Below, piece after piece: positions 57,701 to 64,000 of a stretch of DNA of 64,000 nucleotides (position 1 is the stretch's first letter; each line of letters opens with the position of its first letter). The notes beneath the pieces were generated by a model that ran no database searches, was not told the origin of the DNA, and saw only the letters and a list, made by a program, of their open reading frames with translations. The DNA is from Neurospora tetrasperma FGSC 2508 (taxonomy: Eukaryota; Ascomycota; Sordariomycetes; Sordariales; Sordariaceae): NCBI RefSeq assembly GCF_000213175.1, contig NW_009799179.1, positions 558,001 through 622,000 on the forward strand, written 5' to 3'. Both the position numbers and the translations under genes were made by a program.

Positions 57701-58970
57701 CCGCTGATCCAACACTGTCTCTCCCAGTAGCGGTACCCAGCCTGTAATGGGAGGTATCGGATGACGATGGCTCAGAAACTTCTGCCAAATTCTCACCACT
57801 GCCAACTTCTCTATCCAAAGATTCTTCGGTACGATCTGGGTGGTCAGGTAGCTTGAATCCGAAGCTCATCTTGGACCGACGATCGAGGCTAGACTGTGCC
57901 GTCGACAGGCAGACGCTCAGATGAAAAGAGCTAGTCGGCGAGAAAAACTTGGGTAGAGTATGGTCTTGACAAGATGTCAGCTTTGGCGAGCTTGAACTAT
58001 CAGGGCCATCATCAACATCAACCGAAGCTTTCTGGGTTTGAGGAGGCAGTGGCTCGGCCGAGGGGGCTATAAAGCCCGACACCCGCTGAAGGCGGTTGAA
58101 TCCCTCTGCGGGAAGCAGAGGTGATATGCCCACCCCGTCGTTAATCGGAGGTATGACAGGTGTGTTGGCCAGGACTGGTATTTGTCGCTCGTTTGACTCT
58201 TGTTGCTCCACTAGAGTCTCTAGACCAATGCTGGGCCTAGGCGGTCTGATGGGAGTCCCAGTGATGGGGGATTTGGGTGACAAAAAACCAAAGCCAGGCG
58301 ACCTGGGGACTGGGCCTAGGTTGAACGTGCGCTGGGCGGGGATGGAAATAACAGTTTGTCGATGGCCGTCTTCCGTAATATGTGTGGTTGTAGTGGCTCT
58401 ATCTGCAGCTGGGCGTTCTGGTACCACAATCTTGGGCGGAGCTGGCTTTACCCTTTTCTTTGTGGATTTGGAGGACTTCCTCTTGAACAGTCTCCAAAGC
58501 CCACCGCGATGTTTCTTATCGTCAGCATTGCCTTGGTCTTTGTAGGTGGGCAAAGGCTCGGGAGGAGGAGGAGGAGGAGGAGGAGGGGGCGGCGTGCTCC
58601 GAAGAGACTCATTCATTCTGAATAGAGCCTCACGGTCGCGGTCGTTTGCGTCCTTAATCTTGGTTTTTAGCTCGTCTTCATGGGCGTCTGGATGGTTGAA
58701 TATATCGCTGAGGATGCTTGAGGCGTTCGAGAGCACTCGAAACCTTTTCGGTCGGATCAGCTGCCGCATATGGATGTCGGTAAAGTTTCCAGACGATGCT
58801 GTCCCAGTAGTCACAGCCGGCGAGATGGGCGGCTCGGACAGACACAGGCCACGCGGCGGCTGCAAGCCATGGTCATTGCTGTTGGAGGTATTGTCGACTG
58901 GGCGATGTTTATGGCCGTTGGCACCACTAACGCTCCCGCTACCACTATTGGGAGCTGGGAGAGACGTCAT
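54759..58970 (-). CDS. 1403-aa intrinsically disordered protein, unknown function
   Basis: One very long exon. I start it at the ATG at 58970 (MTSLPAPNSG), because the in-frame extension to 59210 contains a GTAAGT donor-like site and reads like leader sequence. The protein is mostly low complexity: a run of eleven prolines near residue 130, Ser/Thr/Gly-rich stretches, a GSGSESGSGSGSGS tract, and a Tyr/Gly/Asp-rich block (GYDGNGSGYGAYG). Structured parts are a basic patch (WRLFKRKSSKSTKKRVK), a coiled coil near residues 640-670 (KKKELDILRNRLRQLENRN), and a C-terminal helix (MSRIRAYRASLCAELRALE). I recognise no domain. The length without stops on this strand, with repeated codons, supports coding. 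It could be a scaffold. Confidence 0.75.
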   Translation of the reverse strand: MTSLPAPNSGSGSVSGANGHKHRPVDNTSNSNDHGLQPPRGLCLSEPPISPAVTTGTASSGNFTDIHMRQLIRPKRFRVLSNASSILSDIFNHPDAHEDELKTKIKDANDRDREALFRMNESLRSTPPPPPPPPPPPEPLPTYKDQGNADDKKHRGGLWRLFKRKSSKSTKKRVKPAPPKIVVPERPAADRATTTTHITEDGHRQTVISIPAQRTFNLGPVPRSPGFGFLSPKSPITGTPIRPPRPSIGLETLVEQQESNERQIPVLANTPVIPPINDGVGISPLLPAEGFNRLQRVSGFIAPSAEPLPPQTQKASVDVDDGPDSSSSPKLTSCQDHTLPKFFSPTSSFHLSVCLSTAQSSLDRRSKMSFGFKLPDHPDRTEESLDREVGSGENLAEVSEPSSSDTSHYRLGTATGRDSVGSADVSSFSWVATPSDKLRTLPDQQLRQQPSLWSYKSFTKRKPRKRNDSLDGESVKTDGNQSAAFHTPPDLPAEYSTEPDAEASSSALEKVEAVQLPPLRFSTVMIVADLKPLSCRSSISLGPSQPEGTNRQDGELEQASDIVLTDSLQVPSSVVDSKTPQTTPLPAPSSNLNKSLQLRRTSQIICPPLRLYSSSNNCFSRTGVPCSGSHIDLLQQCEEFRHSKKKELDILRNRLRQLENRNSWLLTTVTKQLPGGYEYQVDDYDDMEERGRHHQHNIITTSTVSASNRGSITSQHTFGNTTIDDSVTGTTDFSSSNLTTGSQLTSPAQHLQHPRSNASPATTSNSSSSTSSSSTNTSLSAQPTLTPVRSPTPHSKPTLVAGSNNTCSTITSGGGRAFPLVTSHKDTSTARSTYTVISQPTQPPPAPLPAARRVRSLPRDPRLGSFSSRSRSVDNKHDYKHNRTNHSHAHASGPANSCSISNGIIDGDKKNTNGVNIGSGSESGSGSGSGSDSRSTNASRGPAPFPPSLTYNGLLPDTAARRREKREYRKKQEEIMRRLADTPLRGVQQTMTLHSSSSSSSLGAVVRHQQGKPLAVSISSTWANSTALYNGSFSGSGYDSDQGYGGHNGNSRHHVHDGRDPLTRLRDLRENVGMAISGIGIGLAVTSDEDGYIYDGHGVTYQYHEDDALGYDGNGSGYGAYGHDSYGGYDRDGYGVSSGDLRHATGRGEGEDREGRQEGEAQDGREAKAERQYTLLNSSSLSRHHHHHYYHRRNRDQRNNSPPPFLPPSWPSLPSLPSLPSLSGPSRSSLETEEWFPSLYRAHTQQTEKQSEDTSSDYEPANSDNTTNTKSIKRALRRTTTSAASNGTEGNKNRNGWDTLEPLMRELTGNGGGNEPSGAIGTAVSTSGIDDDEQMINRTVHEGHDGEARQLVDNNGDIGFGPMDEKDLEEETETMSRIRAYRASLCAELRALEASVNLLHETR

Positions 58971-59671
58971 GGTTGTCACAAACGCGAGGAAAAGGACGCC
59001 ATGTAATATGTTCCTCTTTTCTTGTTGGTCAGCTTTTCTTGTGTTTGCGGCTTTCCGAAGGTTGCGGGCACTTACACAGACCCAAGAAAGGTGTTTTAAG
59101 CTAACAGCTCGAAGCAAACGGATGATGCTTGTGATAGAGTTCAGGATCAAGATGGCCCTTCCTCGCGCGGAGTAAGGCGCAGGAAATCTAGTTTGGTGTT
59201 CTGAAATCAAGTGGCCAGGACAGCTCGAAAACAGTGACTCGGCAACAACTGGAGGAGGATGCAGGTAAATCTGCAGCCGATAATATCCACATCATCTCGC
59301 TTTTCTCTATCTTGTACATTAACGCTTCTGGATGCAGGTTGCAAGTATGAGCCTCCATTCTATCTAATCATGCAGTTAAAGTCTGGAGAGGGGCCATCAA
59401 TAACCATTCTATGCATCAGCATGTCCGCATGCAGACATTTCCGTCATCATACATCCAAGGCCAGGACTGATGGATGATTGTTGACGGGCAAGTAATCATT
59501 GGCAAGAAGCTATTTTAAAACCTCCCTGTGTTGTGCTTCTCTTCCTTGTTGTCTGGCAAACGTTTGTTCTTCTTGTCGGTGCACCTGTAACGGGGATGGA
59601 CGCCTCGGGTATATAACTTACCTCACCACTACCTTTTCCCACGGCTGGCAACACTCAACAACAATTCACAC
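58971..59671. other. upstream of 1403-aa gene and of the 5S gene
   Basis: A possible minus-strand 5'-UTR intron starts at a GTAAGT donor near 59077. A TATA-like word, tatataa, at 59610-59616 lies about 60 nt before the 5S start. The known Neurospora 5S upstream element sits nearer, at about -29, so the link is uncertain. Confidence 0.4.
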
Positions 59672-59795
59672 ACATACGACCATAGGCACCAGGGCAAAAA
59701 CTCGGGATCCCGTCCGCTCTCCCCTAGATAAGCCGGTGACCGCCAGACTAGTAGTCGGATTGGTGACGACCGGCGAATAACCTGGTGTTGTATGT
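59672..59795 (+). rRNA. 5S ribosomal RNA gene, divergent type
   Basis: The sequence begins ACATACGACCATA, the standard fungal 5S start, and ends GTTGTATGT, which pairs with it to make the terminal helix. Internal landmarks are GGGATCCCGTCCGCTC (loop B to helix III), TAAGCC (box A region), AGTAGT and GGTGACGACC (box C region), and CGGCGAATA. Length is 124 nt. A T10 run at 59797-59806 is a good RNA polymerase III terminator. In Neurospora 5S genes are dispersed and fall into several sequence classes. As I recall the common class, this one differs at a number of positions in the middle, so it is a minor-class gene or a pseudogene. The termini and control boxes look intact. Confidence 0.9.
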
Positions 59796-59796
59796 C

Positions 59797-59806
59797 TTTT
59801 TTTTTT
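59797..59806 (+). terminator. Pol III T-run terminator of the 5S gene
   Basis: Ten consecutive T on the coding strand, one nt after the end of the 5S terminal helix. Confidence 0.85.
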
Positions 59807-61412
59807 CTCATATTTCCTTTTTTATGATTGGTGGTTCTGTCTTTCTTCTACCCTGGAAGGCACGCTGAGGAAGCTTGTTCAGTGTGGAAGGAGCACTTGA
59901 TCTATCTACTCAACCCGCATTGCTTGAGATTGATTTCGCTTCCCTTGGCGTTAAGGAGGAATGCGCGTTGAGGAAGCGTGTCATTCGAAATCGACACGGC
60001 GTGAGAAGAGTGCGAACAATACGATGCCAAAACAAAGTCTCATAGAGGTAGCTACCTACCTAGTACTTAGGGTCTGTGTATGGAAGGTACAATCATCACA
60101 TGGCCGTGGGTAAGACAGCGTAGTCGGCAGAGGTGAAGCGCGCCACTTCAGTCCGTAACTGCCTTCTTATCTAGAAGCAACGGCGTTCGAATCTGTCCTC
60201 GGGCACGTTCGGGCAACCTTTTTTTTTCTTTTTGGGAGGGGTGTTTATTCCTCTTTTTTTCTTTTCTAGTAGCCCATTAGGTACATAGAGTACCTCAATA
60301 TATCGTACTAATCCACATTGATTGGAACAAGATGGAGTTTAGCTTGGCCACCCACACCCAACAACATTAGAACGGACCTACCACAATGTGCGTGGTCAAA
60401 TCAACTTGCTCTTTGCTGTAAAGAGGGGGTTGCTGTTTTTCCAATTTCTTTTACCGCTACTGCATGGACCTTTTCTCTGTCTGCCAAATTCCCCGTCATG
60501 CCATTGCACTGCGGATATACGGGATTTCTGTCGGATTGTTTGTTCCCGAGCTACTTTGATCGTCGGTGAAACACGATAAGTCCAACCGGACGCTTGGTGG
60601 GTATCGATTACCCGAGAACCAAGTCTACGATTCCGGTTCATGAGGGACAGGCGAAAACCTTGAGCGATCAAACGAGGCAAGAGCATAGGAGTCCATGTCA
60701 TAGCAGTCAGCTCGGCTAATAACACTGGCTAGAATACCGAAAGAAAACACCTATACTAACAGTCAAATGGGACATGTTTGAATATGAATACCAAACCTGT
60801 GAATCTAGTATACAACATGACCATGACGACCAAGTAGTGGTGGAGTGATGCAAATGTCAATTCTTGACCGTAGTCTTGTCAGTCGGTAAATGAGTGAGGG
60901 AGAGAGTCAATGGATGTTCCTAATGGGTTTATGGGTATCATTTGTCTATCGGTGGATTTGAGAAGCGAGCATGAAGTGGTGTTTATTAGCCGAGGTAGGT
61001 TGATAGATGTCCCTCGTTTTCGCCATCCAGCCGTGGTACTGTATCCCAATTTGTTCAGACCTCCCACCAAGTAGATGATCTCCAACAGCCAGCCGAGAAA
61101 GTATGTCGTGTGCGTCCGAGGCGTCACTGGCTTTGGGTGTGGTAATAATGTTTTGTTTGGACCGCCCGCCGCCCTTTCCACTCACGGCCTCTCGTCCTGC
61201 GAGTCTGTTTGGTTCGTTCCCTCCGGTGTGGTCCGTCCAGGACTCTTTTTTCTTTCTCACAGTTCCTCGGTCAGGATTTCTTCCTTTTCCATGCTCTTCC
61301 TCCCGTCCGTCATCATAAGAGGGGTCAACTAGCCAGCATCATCGCGCTCGCAGGGCAGATTCGTGTATGCTGTTATTCATATGCCGTCGTTCCCTCGCTT
61401 GCGTAACCCTCT
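59807..61412. other. intergenic, 5S to tetraspanin
   Basis: No gene seen. T-rich tracts lie near 60220-60268, and TACCTACCTAG and TAGGTACATAGAGTACCT words near 60054 and 60279. A short plus frame (60318-60569) shows no protein character. Confidence 0.5.
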
Positions 61413-62214
61413 TCAGAATCCAATAGCACCACTCTTCTCGTCGATGTGACGGAAGCGCTCCCTCTCCCTGCGCTCCTTCAGCAGACAAGCGGTCGCCATG
61501 ATAAGGACAACGTCGATACCAACCATGCCGAAAACCGCAGTAAAGATGTTGTCGATCAGGACGTTGGCGAAGGAGGTGATGGGGGTCGAACATGGGCGCA
61601 TGAGCGCGGCGGCAGCTGGGCTGGAGCAGATGTCGTCGGTGATAAAGGCGGGGGAGGTGCTATTGAAGTAGCCGCAGCATTTGAACTGGAGTTATTGTTA
61701 GCGTAAATGCAGCTATAGGTAAGAAGATGGGATGGACGACATACAGCTGACTGCATCAGCTCCTGAATCTCAGGAGGCTGGCTAAAATAAAAGGGAGCAA
61801 AATCCGCCTTGGTCTTGAGGGTCATGATCCAGAGGTAGAGACCGATGATGAGGCTGAAGATACCGCAGACGGTGGTCATCCAGCCGCCCAGCTTGAGCCA
61901 TCCTCGTGCGGGGGTGATTATACCGGGAATAGTGAAGAGGAAAGTGACGAAGATGAAGACGGCATTCACGATACCGGCTATACCAGGGTTTGTTCCGTCA
62001 GCGATGTGAACCATAGGTCAAGCAACGTGTCGACTTCCAGTCACCCACCTGTGAGAGGAAATCTCTGGTACAAAAGATTCCTTGCTGCTTGTTGTCCTTC
62101 TGTAGGGACCTCAAACTGGATGTTCTGAACAATGACGGAGAAAGCGATCATGAAGATGCCCATCAGGAGGAAGAGGCCATCGGCGACCACATAGGCCAGA
62201 AGCACTTTACTCAT
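61413..62214 (-). CDS. pls-1: Pls1-type fungal tetraspanin
   Basis: Minus-strand exons 62214-62049, 61977-61745 and 61685-61413 give 223 aa, the normal size for the Pls1 family. Four membrane helices are visible: VLLAYVVADGLFLLMGIF, GIVNAVFIFVTFLF, GGWMTTVCGIFSLIIGLY and FTAVFGMVGIDVVLIMATA. The large loop begins FKCCGYFNSTSPAF with the diagnostic CCG (residues 136-138) and has further cysteines in DDICSSPAAAAL and RPCSTP. The tail ends RFRHIDEKSGAIGF. Pls1 proteins act with NADPH oxidases and are needed for appressorium penetration in plant pathogens and for ascospore germination in saprobes. Introns are GT-AG; the first interrupts a codon at LTA. Confidence 0.95.
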
Positions 62215-64000
62215 TGTATTTCTTGTAGGTGTTGTCTCGTGTGTCTGTTGTTGTTGATGAGCAGCCTTGACTTGAAAGACTCGGCTGCCCCCTTTGACTC
62301 AGTCCGAGATGATGTTCGTTCTACGGGCTCGACAGAGTGTTTGTTTTCTTGTAGTTTTCAATATGGAAATGACGACCGGCGTCTTCGTAGTGGTGAGAGA
62401 CTGTACGGAGTATTAAGGAGCGAAAGATACCGGTGAAATCGACCTGCAATTTCAATCGCGGATGGAAGAGGGTGCCAAGAGGCAAAAAGAAGCGAAGGAT
62501 GGACTGAAAATGGTATATTCTTTTGGTGTTTACCCGATCATGACATCGAAAGGAGAGGTCGGACTACATAGCAACCCGCCGAGACGACAAGTAATGGAAA
62601 ATTCGGAGAAGGGCACGGAACAAGCAATTCTGGGCACAGCCAACCAGCCAGGGCACGATCAAGAAGACAAGGAGAGAGAGTAGAGACGTTCCAGAGTCCA
62701 GACATGGGCGAAGACTGGCCACATGACGGGGGGTATCCCACCTGGCGATGGCTTCAGGAAACAGAGACGAGGGGACGATGTTACTGTACGGAGATGAAAA
62801 GCCAGGGCAGCACTACCATTGCGCGACTCGCATCGGATGCTTCAGACCGAGATGTTTGTAGGAGAGTTGCCTGTTCCTGACATGAGTCGTTTCAGATGTC
62901 GTTGAGTGACAGGCGTTCACAGGGGCCTGGGCGGTTGAACGGTCGTTGCCAAGACTGGCGGCGGTTAGGGACTCGTCCCAAAGCCTACGAAATCAGGGGT
63001 TTTTGTTAAGACACGTGCCTCTACGCGCCCTGTGCTGCCTCTGAAAAGAGGCTTAGAGACGATGCCGAGGGTGAGGGCGACAAATCTGGATGAGAACGAA
63101 TGTCACCAACCAATCTGGGGACGGGACTGGTGGACCATCAGAAATCGAACGACAAGAAGGTCAACATCAAACAGGAGGCTTGCTTCATCTTTTTCAAAAC
63201 CTCAGAAGGTCCGTCTCTCTTCTTTTTGTTCTTTTTGACATTCATTGTCGACACTTTCACAAACTCTTCGCCCTGTTCGAAACGCCGCCAAACGCAGACG
63301 CTCAAGTGCACAGACCTGGAAACCCGAGCTTGACTGACCGCCGGCTTTCTCTGTTTTGCAGGTTGCACTTAGACATTTGGTGGCGACGGTCTCGACAACA
63401 GCGTCATTCATGCGAAGACACACACACACACACATAACTACCGCCGACCTTGCTGTGTAGCAGCTGGGCGAGATACTGCTACGATCCGTACTCTGAATTG
63501 TACACCTTGGGACCCAAGGGTCACGGTTACACGGAAACTGCACCGCCGCGACGACACCGCTCTCACCAGAAAGACTCTTGACTCGAGCTCCGAGTAGATG
63601 GTATATCACCACCAGCCTTAGCTCTGACCGGTTGGCATTTCACCATGTCTTTGGATCTCGTTACGGGTTGCTCTCTGACTTTGTCCGCCATGCTTCTCGT
63701 CCTCAGTTGAGACTGGCTTCAAGTGGTTGCGCTGCTTGGCGCAGAGTCATTGCGATAACCCTCCGAACGCCGCAGCCGCAAGACATGACGGGGCTTTTCT
63801 TTGATTCCGTGCCTCGTTCAAAGATCAGCAACCGGACACGTCGGAGTTTATATTGGCTGTACTCAGAACAACTGCGAGCTGAATCGACGACTCCAGTTGA
63901 TGTCTTGTTGTGTGTGGGTTTTGTTTTGCTCACGAGGCTCTGGCAGGCGTGACTTGTAGGTAACAAACAGTCAGCAATTTGTAGCCATCAAGACAGGTGT
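62215..64000. other. upstream of the tetraspanin gene, no gene seen
   Basis: Frames on both strands overlap and show no domain or splice chain. An (AC)n run lies at 63418-63435. The window ends inside this non-coding stretch, so a gene just beyond the edge may begin here. Confidence 0.4.

Noticed and set aside
58971-59210. 80-residue N-terminal extension of the 1403-aa protein
   Set aside because: A GTAAGT donor-like site lies inside, the start is not in a good context, and the text reads as leader sequence.
60130-60240. tRNA-like GTTCGAATC word followed by a T run
   Set aside because: The T-stem arms do not pair and no matching acceptor stem exists upstream.

Overview
The window is nuclear DNA of a filamentous ascomycete, most likely Neurospora or a close Sordariales relative. 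The evidence is short GT-AG introns with CTAAC/CTGAC-type branch sites, a HET-domain gene, V-ATPase, WASP, XPF, Pls1-tetraspanin and Chs5 homologues of filamentous-fungal type, and a free-standing 5S rRNA gene outside any rDNA repeat, which is a Neurospora habit. Genes are well spaced, with much sequence in intergenic regions that carry many short TACCTA/ACCTAGGT words and microsatellites. There is no operon logic. All protein genes below were assembled by joining exons by eye, and phase was checked at every junction.

Left accessory part (1-12,000): a three-exon small secreted cysteine-rich protein (889-1733) with a TATA box held inside a perfect 14-bp inverted repeat; a two-exon HET-domain protein (2648-4958); then about 7 kb that is poor in recognisable genes. 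That stretch holds two small orphan candidates (6481-6886 and 6967-7310), a minus-strand 73-codon ORF with exact Zn2Cys6-type cysteine spacing (9692-9913), two small tandem repeats and a long T tract.

Central housekeeping part (12,000-42,000): a NIPA/DUF803 magnesium-transporter-like protein (12029-14017, -), V-ATPase subunit E (15953-16817, +), a nuclear-type protein with an N-terminal PIP-like motif (17433-19724, -), a 7 kb gene-free divergent interval with CTG, GGC and GCAC microsatellites, a Dnf1/2-type P4-ATPase flippase (27052-31964, +), a membrane-anchored Msc7-type aldehyde dehydrogenase (33419-35392, +), a 79-aa protein with a predicted dual lipidation signal (37968-38320, +), and the XPF/Rad1 repair endonuclease (38927-41871, -).

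Right part (42,000-64,000): a 77-aa hydrophilic protein (42411-42729, +), the WASP/Las17 actin nucleation promoter (44135-46175, +), eIF1A in five exons (47599-48568, -), an unrecognised 333-aa protein (49236-50237, +), a Chs5 exomer scaffold (50976-52417, +), a short-chain dehydrogenase with a serine-rich insert (53310-54368, +), a 1403-aa disordered protein (54759-58970, -), a 5S rRNA gene (59672-59795, +) and a Pls1-type tetraspanin (61413-62214, -). The last 1.8 kb shows no gene.

Several products act in related cell-biological processes (flippase, WASP, Chs5, V-ATPase and Pls1 in membrane traffic and polarised growth), but nothing in the sequence suggests they are a cluster. I did not find a clear-cut undescribed multi-gene system. 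The best unexplained material is the accessory left end, the dispersed palindrome family and the small uncharacterised proteins.
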